Origin: Biscogniauxia marginata | Taxonomy: Eukaryota; Ascomycota; Sordariomycetes; Xylariales; Xylariaceae | Reading direction: 5' to 3' | Assembly: GCA_022695795.1 (NCBI GenBank) | Contig: MU404063.1 | Span: forward strand, 186,001 to 250,000 | DNA: 64,000 nt | Shown here: positions 8,367 through 22,532 of the stretch, piece after piece | Layout: every line of letters begins with the position of its first letter | How positions within the stretch are numbered: position 1 is the first letter of the stretch | Notes under the pieces: model-generated | The model's database searches: none | Seen by the model: only the letters and a program-made list of their open reading frames with translations | Told to the model about the DNA's origin: nothing | Translations under genes and position numbers: made by a program

Positions 8367-10187
8367 CTAGATCCCTTTGACTTGACGTTGGAATCTTGGG
8401 ATCTGCTTGGTGAACCTGGCCGGATCATCTCGGGCGCCATCTTTCCAGTATTCGTACTCGATCCATGCATTTTCGGGCATCTGCTCCTCCATCGCCGCAA
8501 TCCAGTTGCCTAGTTCAGGAGATAGGGGGATGACGCCGGTCTCTAGCACGTACTGATCCCACAGTTTGATCAACTCTTTCAACCTCCCAGGCTCCTCCTC
8601 GGAAAGATCGTGTACTTCGCCGGGATCCTTAGCTAAGTTATAAAGCTGCCATCGCTCCGGTCCTTTAGGCTTCGGAATGAACACGATTTTCCAGTCGCCT
8701 TTCCGGCATGCAGCCCGGCCGCAGGTTTCCCACCCGTTAATGAATTCTTGTTCGTGAATGGTCTGTGCCTTCTTTTGGAGGTAAGGCACCATGGATTTTC
8801 CACGCATGCCTACAATCTCTCGACCCTGGTATGTCGGTGCAGGGTGTTTCACGCCGGCCATTTCCAGGATCGTAGGTGCAAGATCCATCACCGACGCGAA
8901 CTGATGGGTTATGCTCCCAGCTGGGACCTGACCACCGAGAGACGTAGGCGGCTTCATCATGTACGGGACACGGACACCACCCTCAGTAGTATATGCTTTA
9001 TAAAGCCGACTAGGGGCGGTGGCAGCTTGAGCCCACCTTGGCCCATACCAAATAAAAGAATCACCATTCCCGAGGTTATCGATATGGTTGTTATAATACT
9101 TTTTCAGATGTTGGAGCATGGTGCTTTGCACAATGGGGTAGGCTTCATAAGCAGCACCTTCAGCCCCGTTGTCAGAGAGGAAGCAAACGAAAGTGTTATC
9201 GAGCTCGCCGATTTCTTCAAGATAATTCACGATCTTGCCGACATTGGCGTCGATACACTCAACCATTCCCGCGAAACATTCCATGGCGCGACAGGAGTTG
9301 GCCCGTTCTTCCTCGCCCATATCATTCCACTCCTTAACTTCGTCGGCTACCACAGGATGCGGCTCAACATCCTGCGGGATCATGCCAAGATCCTTCAAGC
9401 GTTGAAGTCTTTTTAGGCGTAGTGCGTCTGGGCCAGCATCGTACACACCGCGATATTTCTTGATATATTCCTGCGGCGCTTGCAATGGCCAGTGAGGTGC
9501 AGTAAAGGGAAGGTAAGCGAAGAATGGCCGTTCATCTCCACTCGTCTTCCAATCTTTTAGATACTGTAGCATTTTATTACCGTAGCCATCCGAAGAATAC
9601 CAACCATCTGGGAGCTTTTTGACATATTCACCATCCTCGTTATGCAGAGCGATGAAGCTCATAGTCATAAACTCAGGTGTTTGATCCATACCTTCGAGCT
9701 GGGGCTCATATGCATAGTGGTTGCTGCATGCCGGCAGATGCGCGAAGCTTTTCTCAAAGCCCCGAACTTTCGGGCTACGTTCTGGAGTCAGTCCCAGGTG
9801 CCATTTCCCAGACATCAGTGTTAGATAGCCCGCATCACGAAGTAGCTCAGGAAGAGCTACGACCCTCTCATTCAGATAACCCTCATATCCTGGCATGCCC
9901 CGTTGAACTGACGTTGACATAGTACCATTGGGATCATTCTGACCCGAGATATTGGTCCACTCTATCAAGTTGCCCAGGCCAGCAATATGATGATCAGTAC
10001 CTGTCATAATCATAGCTCGCGACGGCGAGCATGCGGCAGCTGCATGGAAGTCCGTGAAGCGGATGCTATCTTTGGCCAAATTGTCGAGATTCGGGGTGTT
10101 GATTTCGCCACCGAACGGGCCAATGTCTGAGAAGCCCAGATCATCAGCCAGGGCGATGAGGAAGTTCGGTCGCTTCCCAGGTGCCAT
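8367..10187 (-). CDS. sulfatase, AtsA-like arylsulfatase family
   Basis: This is an intronless 606-aa type I sulfatase that hydrolyses sulfate esters. The N-terminus, RPNFLIALADDLGFSDIGPF, holds the calcium-binding Asp pair (D15, D16). The signature CSPSRAMIMTG gives C53 as the residue converted to formylglycine by the C-x-P-x-R rule. K128 and H130 (SGKWHLG), H232 (APHWPLQAP) and D339-N340 (LSDNGAEG) match the remaining active-site and metal positions, so it appears catalytically complete. It most resembles the soluble Pseudomonas AtsA type rather than choline sulfatase. I see no signal peptide, so it is probably cytosolic. It is transcribed divergently from the sugar-type transporter, 817 nt apart. 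The natural substrate cannot be told from sequence. The absence of introns beside intron-rich neighbours is worth noting. Confidence 0.92.
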   Translation of the reverse strand: MAPGKRPNFLIALADDLGFSDIGPFGGEINTPNLDNLAKDSIRFTDFHAAAACSPSRAMIMTGTDHHIAGLGNLIEWTNISGQNDPNGTMSTSVQRGMPGYEGYLNERVVALPELLRDAGYLTLMSGKWHLGLTPERSPKVRGFEKSFAHLPACSNHYAYEPQLEGMDQTPEFMTMSFIALHNEDGEYVKKLPDGWYSSDGYGNKMLQYLKDWKTSGDERPFFAYLPFTAPHWPLQAPQEYIKKYRGVYDAGPDALRLKRLQRLKDLGMIPQDVEPHPVVADEVKEWNDMGEEERANSCRAMECFAGMVECIDANVGKIVNYLEEIGELDNTFVCFLSDNGAEGAAYEAYPIVQSTMLQHLKKYYNNHIDNLGNGDSFIWYGPRWAQAATAPSRLYKAYTTEGGVRVPYMMKPPTSLGGQVPAGSITHQFASVMDLAPTILEMAGVKHPAPTYQGREIVGMRGKSMVPYLQKKAQTIHEQEFINGWETCGRAACRKGDWKIVFIPKPKGPERWQLYNLAKDPGEVHDLSEEEPGRLKELIKLWDQYVLETGVIPLSPELGNWIAAMEEQMPENAWIEYEYWKDGARDDPARFTKQIPRFQRQVKGI

Positions 10188-11004
10188 GGTAGGCTAGTGG
10201 ATGATGGTATATATTCAATATGCTCTTTGAAAGTGTGAGTAGTTGTGGACACGTTATAGAAAAGGTGCCAGTCTAGATCCCGTATGGCTGGGGATAGGGG
10301 AGAATAACATTATTATTAAAGGCGAGAGCAATATTATGCCAATAACGATACAAGAGCCCCATCTCTAGCTAAACCTCCATAGTTCGATAGCTTCACCACC
10401 CCACAGCAAATGCCATATATATAAACCTTCAAGCCGGCCGTTTCTCACCGAGGGCTCGCACTCAACTAAGGAGCTGCGTGGCGGCGTGTCATGATGTGGA
10501 GTCGCCGTAAAAGCTTACTGACTTGGTGTGCAACTAGGCTCTCCGTCTTTACCCGTGAGATATCAGTACACATGCGAGATATCCACGGTCGTTTTCAAGC
10601 TTGATCCAAGCTGCCAGGCACTTTGCCATCGTAGTCACTATGTGATTGTGGGGAGGACATCCATAAGCTTCCCCGCCGTTGTATATCCCTGTCCGGTTCT
10701 CGGGGTAGTCGGCCAGCGTTGGACATCATTGGTGAACATTATTCCCTTTGAGCTGGGGATTGTTGCAGGGATTTGTTTTGTAATTCGGAAGCCGGTCACT
10801 GAAAGTTTTGACTGGCTGCTGAGTGCTGAACAAGCTGATCCTTCTAGACGAACTAGTGGCTGATATCCCCGAATACTCGGTCACGCAATCGTTGCCCAGA
10901 GCTCGCGTGCTTGGTATACGGCGTCGTCTAAGTTAGCTCTAGCAAACATAATTAGAGCTGTGAAATTGGTTAAAAGCAAGACGCCCAGTGTCCGATTACA
11001 TACG
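10188..11004. promoter_or_regulatory. shared divergent promoter region with CreA-type hexamers
   Basis: This 817-nt region lies between the start codons of the sulfatase (minus) and the transporter (plus). It holds five SYGGRG-type hexamers, the CreA carbon-repressor core: CTGGGG at 10288-10293, CCCCAC at 10399-10404, GTGGGG at 10648-10653, CCCCGC at 10671-10676 and CTGGGG at 10753-10758. About three are expected by chance in this length, so the density is suggestive only. No gene is seen inside. Confidence 0.3.
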
Positions 11005-12934
11005 ATGGAAGAAGCTCAATCTCTTCTTCGACACTCAGGCAAAGACAAACGAATACTCGTTACTGCAAAGATGAAAGATGCAACGCTGGGGAAGATACGC
11101 GCCTACTGGCTAGGGTCAGTGGTGTGCATGGGTGGGTTTCTCTTTGGATATGATAGCGGCATGTAAGTTACATACATGACGAGTGCAGGAGCTGAGTTGG
11201 GGAAGTCCTCTTCTTGTTCAATCACTAATGATAGGTCACAGTGTTGGTAAGTACTGTCATTTACGACCTTGCCGATTAACCAGCATACCGGAGCACGGCA
11301 CTAACTCTCACTTCCCACAGGTGGAGTATTAACCCTTTCGTCCTTTCAAGACGATTATCGTTATGGAAGCGGAGACTCTACGCGAGCAAGTTCGCTCTCG
11401 GTTGGCCTTCAGCAACTAGGCGCTTTCGTCGCCTGTTTCCTGGCCTGGCCGCTGACGGACAAGTTCGGTCGCAAGAATTCGCTGATGCTCTCGTCCGTGG
11501 TATTTTGTGTCGGCGCCGCAATCCAGACCATCAACACGCATTCTCTCACGGCCTTCTATATTGCACGCGTTATCGCTGGATTAGGCTTGGGCGTAGCCAC
11601 CGTGATAGTACCAATGTTTAATAGTGAAATGATGCCAAAGGAGCTGCGTGGCCAGGTCGGATCCTTCTTCCAGTGGTTTTACACCTTCGTATGCAATACG
11701 TATTAGTTTCCCCCGCCGTATGGTGACTAATTGATGACAGGGTATCTTCGTGTCGTATTGGGTCGACTATGGAGTGGCAAAGGGTATCGCAGATACCAAT
11801 CCTGCCCAATGGCAGATTCCTATCGGGCTACAACTTGTGCCCGCTGCTTTTCTTGGCTTGGGAATGTTCACTGTGACCGAAAGTACGAGGTGGTTAACTA
11901 AGAAGGGCCGACATGATGAAGCTTGGGAAAGCCTACGATGGATCAGGGGTGAGAGTTCACAGGCAGTCATTGACGAGATGGAAGAGATCCGGATTGGTGT
12001 CGAGGAGGAAGCAAGGGCTACTGAAGGATTCCGATTCCAAGGTAAGTCGTCTTGTCGCCGTCTTATTACGGTAATTACTCATTGTCCCTGTAGAACTACT
12101 ACAGGGAGAGAACTTCAGGCGTGTGTTTGCCGCTTTCGCGATCTTTACCGCACAGCAGGCAACCGGGGCGACTGCCTTTGCCTATTTTGGTCCCCAGTAT
12201 TTCAAACTTCTTGTCGGAGACGGAGACCAGAGTTTGCTATTGACAGCAATATTCGGTGCTATAAAGGTTGTGGCCTGTGGTGTCTTTGTTTTATGGTTCT
12301 CAGAGCGTCTATCGCGTCGTCAAGTTATGATCGGAGGTGCTGTCTTTATGGCAGCTTGTCAGATCACCACCACGGCCGTGGTCAAGGTCTATCCTGCCAA
12401 CACAGAAAATCCCTCCGTGACATCATCTGGTATAGCTACTGTAGCTCTAATCTACCTATTCGTCATTGCGTATAATTTCAGTTGGGGGCCGATGCCATGG
12501 CCTTATGTGTCCGAGTAAGTTGTTTGATTTATTCTTGTGTAAAGCTATATGCATTGCTAATATTATACTAAGAATATTCCCTGCCCGCATTCGAGAGCCC
12601 GGTGTAGCTATTGGTGTGGCATCTCAATGGCTTTTCAACTTCGTCTTCTCTCTGACGACTCCATATATGATTTCCGACCTAGGTTGGGGTACCTTTCTCT
12701 TGTGGGGTAAGTTCTCGTTTAGCTTGGCATTTATCAGATGTGAAGCTCACATCAACAGGTGTTTTCGATGCTGTTATTGCAGTACTCTCGTTCTGCTTCC
12801 TTAAGGAGACTCGTGGTTTATCCCTTGAAGCAATTGCACACCAACGCTTCAAGAAAGGGGGTTCATCGGAAGGCATAAGGTCATGGAAAGACCCAGAAAC
12901 AGAGCATAAATCCTCAGAATCATCAGCTAGGTAG
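11005..12934 (+). CDS. MFS sugar-type transporter (seven exons, one of 5 nt)
   Basis: This is a plasma-membrane proton/sugar (or quinate-like) symporter of the Sugar_tr family, 520 aa. Exons are 11005..11162, 11242..11246, 11321..11688, 11741..12041, 12094..12514, 12573..12706 and 12759..12934. The sum is an exact multiple of three. The five-base second exon is needed to rebuild the family motif GYDSGIVGGVLT. Other hallmarks are LTDKFGRKN (loop 2-3), RVIAGLGLGVATVIVP and ESTRWLTKKGR. QQATGATAFAYFGPQYF lies in TM7, and SWGPMPWPYVSEIFPARIRE follows TM10. Twelve hydrophobic segments can be placed. The start could also be the ATG at 11071; no upstream hydrophobic segment is lost either way. The substrate is not determinable from sequence. 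It lies upstream of and parallel to the GH43 gene and is divergent from the sulfatase. Confidence 0.88.
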
Positions 12935-13435
12935 CTAAGATACTAAGCTATCTACCGCCAATTAACTAAATAATTACTATACTTACAGCTCTCAAAACTA
13001 ATATGTAAATATAACTAGCATATTTACATTGAGACCTTCTGTATGTCTATTCAGGACAAAATCAAGGCTATAAACCGTCGAATGACCCCCGGACTTTGCC
13101 CCTTTCTCCTATAGGTGGGATTGTACTTATTAACTAGACACCTAATCATTCCGAAGAATCTATTGTATACATGCGCTTCAATATTATACTATGGCATAGA
13201 CGATAGAAAAGGCTCAAGTACATATTCTAAATCTTCGGCTTATTTACCACCGAGTTCCCATTCTACCAAGAGTTGTTAACCATTTTAGCCGGAATTAACC
13301 CCAGAATCAGAGCTGCGGGGATATCTGAGCTGTAAATACCTTCGAGGGAGATAAGTTGACGCCCAATATCTTCAAAAAGAAGTAATTGAAAATATTGATT
13401 AGATTAGAGTATGATGCAACCCTAGCTACTATATC
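12935..13435. other. intergenic between transporter and GH43 gene
   Basis: A 501-nt AT-rich spacer with the transporter terminator and the GH43 promoter. One CCCCGG (CreA-like on the minus strand) occurs near 13087. No ORF of note. Confidence 0.35.
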
Positions 13436-15821
<2,386 letters not shown>

Positions 15822-16483
15822 CTACCTAGGTACCTAGGCAAGCCAAAAAAAAAACATGGAAAGCTTAAAAAAGGAATTCTTTGCAGAGGTAGGAGGGCTG
15901 CTGGTAAGCCACAACTTACAAGACGATTTGGGGACTTGGGTATTTGTCAATAATACAATAACAACCTAACGGACTAAGCTAGAAAGGATATAGCATCCAA
16001 GAGAAGGATTCCACGTTGAAACAAACACCCCCCACCTCCCTCCCAAAAAAAGAAGTCTTATCTCCGGGCCCATGACTGATCATGCTTTATCCTAGGCTTA
16101 AAATACTAATACGGTATGAAGTCCTTTCAACTACCAACTCTGGCGAAGCAATCGACAAATAGATACCTAAGGTATATACAATATATTTATAGATATGTCC
16201 AAGAAGCGAATGTATATACAGGTGGTACAAGTATGAGCCGCAAAAGGTCTGACGGCTAGTCGTACACACCATACCCCCAAGTATCATAAGCGAGCTGTAT
16301 GAAATGTAAGTAAAAAATATACATGAAGGTTAAATGAACCAAACAAAAGTTTCTAACAACAACAACCCCCCCAACGCCTATCTATAATAGTAGGTTAACA
16401 CCTTTCCCTACCTCGTCCTACCACCCCCGCCGCCCCTATCTGTAGTTCCCCTGCTCTAGGTAGGTCTGTAGCTACGGGCGTAA
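15822..16483. other. convergent intergenic region
   Basis: Spacer between the 3' ends of the GH43 and GH16 genes. It contains a palindromic CCTAGGTACCTAGG patch near 15828, A-rich runs at 15845-15855 and many C-rich runs (16026-16045, 16360-16435). No gene is seen. Confidence 0.4.
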
Positions 16484-17497
16484 TCATGTAGACAGGTACT
16501 GCGAAACGTAAGCGACCTCCATCATGCTGCCATACCCATCGAGGGTGCTATCGTTTGGCGCACCGGGCTACCCAAGTGAATCAATCGTCAGCAGGTATGC
16601 ACACACGTAAAGATTTATTTAATCAAGCAAGTGAACAATAGCAAGGGCAAGATAAGACGGAACAAACAAAACAAAAACAAAAAAACCCAATGAGAAAAGG
16701 GAAAGGAAACAATAATAAAGACTTACCCAGTTCCCACCCACGGCCACGTTGAGGATGAAATACAACGGCGACGCCGCGAGGCTGTTCCAGACGCTCTGCG
16801 AGCCGATCCGCTGGCCGGAGATCTGGTGGAACTGCGCGCCGTCGAGGAACCAAGTGATGGTCTCGCCCTGCCAGGTGCTCGCGCGGCGGTCCCACACGAG
16901 GCGCCACGTGTGCCAGCTCTGGTCGGGCAAGGCGGTGCTGGCGCCGATGCCCGAGGGCTCGTTGCAGGCGCCGCCGGGGTAGACGTCGCAGTGGGTGGTG
17001 CCGTAGCCCGTGAGCGCGCCGTTGACCGTCTCCATGATGTCGAGCTCGCCGCAGGCCGGCCACGCCGTGCCCGTGCGCAGCGAGTTGCCGAGCAGCCAGA
17101 AGGCCGGCCACATCCCCTGCTTGTTGGCGACCGGGTTGTCCCCGAACCGGATGCGCGCCTCGGCCATCGAGACGGCCCCCGCCGGCGGCGTGAACGTGTA
17201 CTTGGACTCGATGCGGCCCGAGGTCCACTGCCCGTTGCTATCCTTGCGGGGTACGATCTGCAGTGTCGCGCCCCCGCTCAGCTGCATGTTCGCTGTTGAC
17301 GTCGTGTACTTCTGCCACTCGTTGTTGACGTTGATGTCCGTGATGATGTTCCAGTTGTTCGTGTTGACCCCCTGCCCGGCCGCGCCGTCGAACGTCTCCG
17401 CCCAGATCTGCTTGTACCCGTTGTAGCCCGGCGCGCCCTCGGCTGAGACCGTGGGGGCGACTGCCACCAGGGCGAGAGTCAAGAGTCTCTTGAACAT
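16484..17497 (-). CDS. secreted GH16 endo-1,3(4)-beta-glucanase-type enzyme
   Basis: There are two exons, 17497..16727 and 16567..16484, with a 159-nt phase-0 intron (GTAAGT..TAG), giving 284 aa. Residues 1-19 form a clear signal peptide ending VSA. The GH16 catalytic motif is GELDIMETVNG: E151 nucleophile, D153 and E156 acid/base. KQGMWPAFWLLG (125-137), SWHTWRLVWDRR and the final strand FILNVAVGGNW are family hallmarks. The short second exon supplies PGAPNDSTLDGYGSMMEV and the YVSQYLST end, matching the usual end of fungal laminarinase-like GH16 proteins. The unspliced frame would instead run into a low-quality hydrophobic tail. The expected action is extracellular cleavage of beta-1,3(4)-glucan. 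The gene is convergent with GH43. The coding DNA is GC-rich compared with its flanks. Confidence 0.9.
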
Positions 17498-20204
17498 GGC
17501 TTTATATGATCAATGAAGCGCTGCTTGTTGATAGTAGTTTATTCTCTTGGAAAAGGAGGGATGCTTTTATCTCCCTGTAAGACGAAGATATAGATAGAGA
17601 GGTACACCTGATACGCTAACAATATGGCTATGTATGTATGTATATACGGATATATATATGTGAAGTAAGGCAAAGTGAGAATAAGCAAAGGAGCGTCAGA
17701 TACCAGCTGTAAAGATCACGATAGAGAAGGAGAGAATGAGAGAAGGAGGGAATGTCGATGGTTGATAGCAAAGTACATCGCTCAATACGGAAGGATGTGC
17801 GCCTCATTATATAGAAGGCGACGAACCGGATGGCCAGTAAGTCATAGTGAAAGAAAAGTTGTCACGCCACGGCACCATGGCGTGCGCAAGTGAGGTTTCT
17901 CATGGCTGAGGATGGGTAAGGTGACCAGGGGACTGGCCAGTACGCGCGCAAGGTAGCCATGTCATATCGTGCCCATGGGAGCTACTGCCAGCAAACACGC
18001 GCAGCAGGCCACGAGCGCAGTATAGATGAAGTAGATTGGAGGGGAGGTTATCGGTAGGGAGAAGAAAGTATAGTAGTCGGCACCGGAAGGGGGCGAGCAA
18101 CCTGCCAGGCCGGTGATCGTCGAGTTACATCTAGTCGTCGCCGAGAAGGACCAAGGGGCTTGCTGCCAGGCTTTCTCAGTAAGGGGGTAGGGGGTTTGGG
18201 ATAGATCTCGCAGTTGGATTTGCGAATGCCACAAGTAACACACGGCGCATGCCTATTGGTAAGTTGTGTGACCCTTGGGAGAGATTACATGACATGGGCA
18301 CTCGACCGCCCAGGCTCTGCGACATGGGAGTCAGCCCGCGAGGGCGTATGTAGTAGATCCCTCATTTGTGAAAACAACGTTCTAGATTATCTCCGGACCA
18401 ATGTAACGACGAGGGCTTGTAGGCCGTTCCTAGATCCGAGAGATGACAGCGATCCCTGGGTCAAAACGTCCGTCGCGCTCGACGTCGGCATTGGCTGCAG
18501 ATCACCTCCCCCTGCGCGGTACGCACGGTCGGCCCCGCATGCCAGAAATCTCGACATCGGAACTGCGACGCACGATCATATATCTGGATCCCGTGGGGAA
18601 GTGTTTTGCAGCCATTACCAGAGCCTTGGGGCGCCGAAACAAGTTATAGTGGTCGGTTCACGGAGGATATGGTCGCCGCGACCAGCTATATTATAGGACT
18701 GCCACGGCTAGTGAGCTATACAGCTCTTGATATCGTATCAGCTGCTGTCGGCAAGTGTTCCCGTGGTATACTGCGCATGCGGTCGTCGTCCAGGGATTCC
18801 CCAGTTCTCTTTTGACTATACTTAGTCGAAATGTCTTGGCTTCTCAGGTAGCACCTGATGCCAGCAATGTACCTGCGCGGGCCCGCGTGGCTCAACTGGC
18901 CGGGATTAGAAAGGATGGACTAGAGTCAAGTTGATGAATTGGAGAAATTCCTTTTGACCAACAGTGCCCAAGAACGCAGATGCTTTCATCAGTGGCGGGG
19001 ATTTTTTCATGGTGCATTTCAAATCTCCCCCCTGAAGGCCCAATTGGGAAGCTCGTAGAGGACCGAAGAAGCGCCGGACGAACCTTTCACACCAAAGGTC
19101 GATAAAGTGCGATCACAAGCCTCGAAGGAATAGGAGAAGCCATGGCAAAGATGAACTGTCGGCGATGTCTACTACTTTGGGACATGCCTACCGCCGGCTT
19201 ACCAACTTGTTTATTCAATCTGTATGTTCCGGCTACGCGCAAAACATAGCTTGATTTTGTGAGAATGAAGGTAACGTGTCTTTCCAAGACCGATGACCTT
19301 ACCCTTATCATTTTCTAACGTGTTACCGGATAGCTGCAGTAACCTTTTAGCATCGCGAAATGTTGCTATCATCATAAGTAGTATCGGCAATCCTTCCAAC
19401 TTAACTGCAGTTTCTCACTCGCCAGTCTAGCACTCGCAGCACTTGGCAGTTACTTAGAAGCTACAATGTTCTGCATGAGCTTTCTATCATTTACTTGTAG
19501 CTGTATGATGTCCGATGTCGGCTATGAGCGTGGCCAGAGGTTTCCTCGCCCATAGGCTCAATACGATTATCTCGTCAGATCTCGAGCCCTTATTTCGACG
19601 TCGCGGTACCGTCAGTTATCCTCAGAAGCTTCATGAAAAATGAGGCCATACCATAGTGACATCTCTAATGACTCGAGTAGCTATTCTCAAGGCATTTTAG
19701 GGGTATTGGGAAGTAATAAAGCCTTTCAATATATTTCAAAGCCTAACTCGCCAGACTTGTGTTCGAAAAGCCCCCTGTCACGCCCAGTATATGGGGTTTA
19801 GTCACGCGACTCTCATGGGTATATTGTACCCACGAGATTTGCCTTGAGTCTTTTTTCTTTTTCTCTCTTTAGAGCCTTTCGTCTCAACACCCTCTCATCG
19901 TGCGGTACGCAAAACCAAGAGTGATGCACAGCTTTTCAACTCTATAGAAGCTCCGTGCTATAAGCCGCCGCTGGCATTGTAGAATATAAGCTTAAATGTT
20001 TAGTGCTTCTAATCGTGCCTTTTGCAAGGGTTCTGTGTAAATAGTAGTAGCTTTAAAAGAGTGTAAATCGTATGCTGTCAATGCGTAATATTTGAATTCG
20101 TACTTACTGCCACCGAGCTGATCAGGTTTCTTCCCGAATGGACGGCGACTACGTTGTGATAATTCTATATGCGATTTCAGCTTTCGTCAGTTGATCCTAT
20201 CGCT
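17498..20204. other. gene-poor stretch of 2.7 kb
   Basis: No ORF here carries a recognisable domain. The longest (18214-18696, plus) has irregular composition and no conserved motif. A TATG/TATA-rich tract lies at about 17625-17665, probably in the GH16 upstream region. The segment 19850-19870 is pyrimidine-rich. A transcript cannot be excluded, but I see nothing to support one. Confidence 0.4.
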
Positions 20205-22121
20205 CTAGTCTCTAAAAAGTCGAAGGCCGTCCTCTTCGATTGTGACGCCTCCCATCTCTTCGTCAGATGCATCTTCATCTTCGTGGAGGACCATCTTTTG
20301 GCCAAATAAGGACCCAAAGAACCGGTCGATAGCGCTCTGTTCCCAGATCCTGCGATCTTCGGGGGCCATGAAGTTCTGGAGTTTTTCTTGAACATTGAAA
20401 CGCATCTTCCTGCCTTTGCTAGCCTTGTTGTCTACATGTCGTTTAGCCTTCGCTTCCTTAGCTGCCGTGTAGCGGATGGTCGCCGCTTGTGCGCCAGCGC
20501 CTGACGAATCTCCTGTTCTCTGGTCGACGAGCTCTTTTAGTAATAGTTGATAAAAGTCGGCATCATCGAAGATATTTGGATCCTCATTGACCTTATTAGC
20601 GACTTGCGCTGGAGCACAACTTCGTGGCGTTCGTGTCCGCTTGATCAATCGCTCTGGTGCGTCAAGTTCTTCGTCTAGCATGGTGGTGAGAGGTTTCTCG
20701 GAGCTGGTGGCAAATTTGCGAGACGACCTATCCACGGTCCTCATATTTCTCGCGCTGTGAGACCACTTCTGGAGCACTGCCTTCCGCCGTGTAATTACCT
20801 GATGCTCGACAGCTTCCATATTAGCCCACATATCTTGACTTGGAGTATCACCGCTCGCGACACGTTTCCTTTTCTGACCTGCTTTTGCAGGTTCAGATTG
20901 GATGCTGATACGGAAGTTATCAATTGTGTTCCAAAGCTTGAGTGCTGCAGCTTCGGCAGCCCCATATGGCTCTAATTGGTCTTCGGCGTCTTCAACAGCG
21001 TTAAAAGAGTTGACTGCGATTAGTGATTTTTGCAGCCGTATGCGAACATTCAGTAGGGAGTCGAATGCTTTGCGTTGTTGTCGAACAGCCCTTCCCTTCG
21101 CAACATCTTTCTGCAAGGCAGTTGATAATGAATCGGTCACGTTTCGTTGTCCCGCGTTCATCATCTCTTTCATAGTTGCCCGGTCCGCCCCCTTCGCACC
21201 GGAGGGCCTCTCAGAGTCCTCGTCTTCGTCTTCATCATCGTCTTCATCTTCCTCGTCAATCCCTTCATCGGATTCGCTCGTAATTCCGTCCTCGATATCT
21301 TCGTCTTCGTCAGACTCCTCTGCTTCATCATCAATGAACCCATCAGCCTCATCACCTTCTGAAAGATCGTCGCCATCCAAGTCGTTGTCGGAATCTTCTT
21401 CATCGTCAAGGTGGGCGCCATTACTGCTGTCCGCATCTTCGGAGTCCATCCAATCCGCAGCAGTGGCCCTCGTCGCGTGCTTTCCATTATTTAGCTTCGT
21501 CTTCGAGCTCCCCCTAAACACGAAGTCTTTAAACTTCTCCTCGTCGCTCTTATCAAAAGCATTGTCGCTGTCAATCTCGGCGTCACTTTGGCCTTTCTGG
21601 TCAAGTTCAAGATCCGCAGTTTCGGGGTCATCGAACTCTTCCCCGGCTTCGTCCAGATTCTCGTGGGCGTCTTCATAGTCAGACGATACTTGCTCGTCGC
21701 TGTGATTTTCCTCCACGTCATCTTCCTCCTCTTCTTCATTGTCGTCATTGTCGTCCTCGTCGGACTGAGCTTCCAGCGCCGCGCGGCTTACTCGAGCGCC
21801 CGGGTAGAGACTTGGGGTCGTTTGACCCCGGCGGCGCAATTTACTCTTGCTACAAGAAACTGTCAGCCAATTATTACGATACTAAAGGGCGGGCCTTTTA
21901 AAACACACCTAACTTGGACGTAATGTTCCGTGCCGGCTTCTTCATCTTCACTGGCGCTACTGGAGTCGCTTTCATCCGGCGCATCTGCTTCGGGGTCGAG
22001 GTCTACGAGTACGGCTTAGATCAATGTCCAAGCCCAAAGAGAAAACTAAGGAATTATTACCTTGCGCAGGGCGTTCTTCCCAGTCAGAAAATTGCCGCGC
22101 ATGGCCCTTTGGCTTCCCCAT
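20205..22121 (-). CDS. bfr2: BFR2/AATF ribosome biogenesis factor
   Basis: Nucleolar factor of the small-subunit processome, homologous to yeast Bfr2 and animal AATF/Che-1. There are three exons, 22121..22061, 22014..21909 and 21849..20205, giving 603 aa. The N-terminus reads MGKPKGHARQFSDWEERPAQ, then DLDPEADAPDES, then TEHYVQVSKSKLRRRGQTTP. The last junction is needed to restore the conserved SKLRRR block. Residues 60-260 are extremely acidic with long Asp/Glu runs. The AATF helical domain follows (NVTDSLSTALQKDVAKGRAV, FDSLLNVRIRLQKSLIAVN). Then comes the C-terminal TRAUB domain (IFDDADFYQLLLKELVDQRT, KGRKMRFNVQEKLQNFMAPE, IDRFFGSLFG). It is divergent from IND1 across a 481-nt shared promoter. 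Identification is secure. Confidence 0.93.
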
Positions 22122-22316
22122 TCTTAAGCCCGCAATATGAATCGCTTGTTGTAGTTGCAGTACTGCTAGCAAAGAAATACACCAAGAAAAATGGAGTTCA
22201 GATTTTTGTCCGCAGAGAGCGATCTGAAATTTTGGCGGTAAAGGGTGGCAGTACTTGTTAGTGGGCCACGGCTATCAATTCTCTTAAATTTTTGCGCCGG
22301 GATAAAAGGCAGGCCC

Positions 22317-22355
22317 ATGCATAACCATTATGCATTACCTATATGCATAACCCTT
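22317..22355. repeat. 13-bp tandem repeat, three units
   Basis: Units ATGCATAACCATT, ATGCATTACCTAT and ATGCATAACCCTT follow each other without gaps. Each starts with the palindrome ATGCAT, spaced exactly 13 bp apart, a little over one helical turn. Confidence 0.85.
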
Positions 22356-22532
22356 ATAAGCATCTATTTCTAGATGCAATCAATTATTGCCTATGACGAA
22401 AATCGCTCCACCTTTTAGATTTCACCTGCAATAGGAGCTAAGAGCCGAATGCTCATAAATCTCGTTTATAAATTTAAACGATCGGCCGCTGTTATATATA
22501 ATTCGCATCGGCCTTCTTTTTTACTTACGGCC

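Noticed and set aside
10288..10758. CreA sites as proof of carbon repression
   Set aside because: Five hexamers in 817 nt against about three expected by chance is not enough to claim regulation.
16623..17228. 201-codon minus-strand ORF overlapping the GH16 gene
   Set aside because: It is the GC-rich shadow frame of the GH16 coding sequence, Arg/His/Gly-biased.
18214..18696. 160-codon plus-strand ORF
   Set aside because: Irregular composition, no motif, and in a region with no other coding signal.
20902..21678. 258-codon Ser-rich plus-strand ORF
   Set aside because: It is the antisense of the Asp/Glu-rich region of BFR2 (GAC/GAA runs read as Ser codons).
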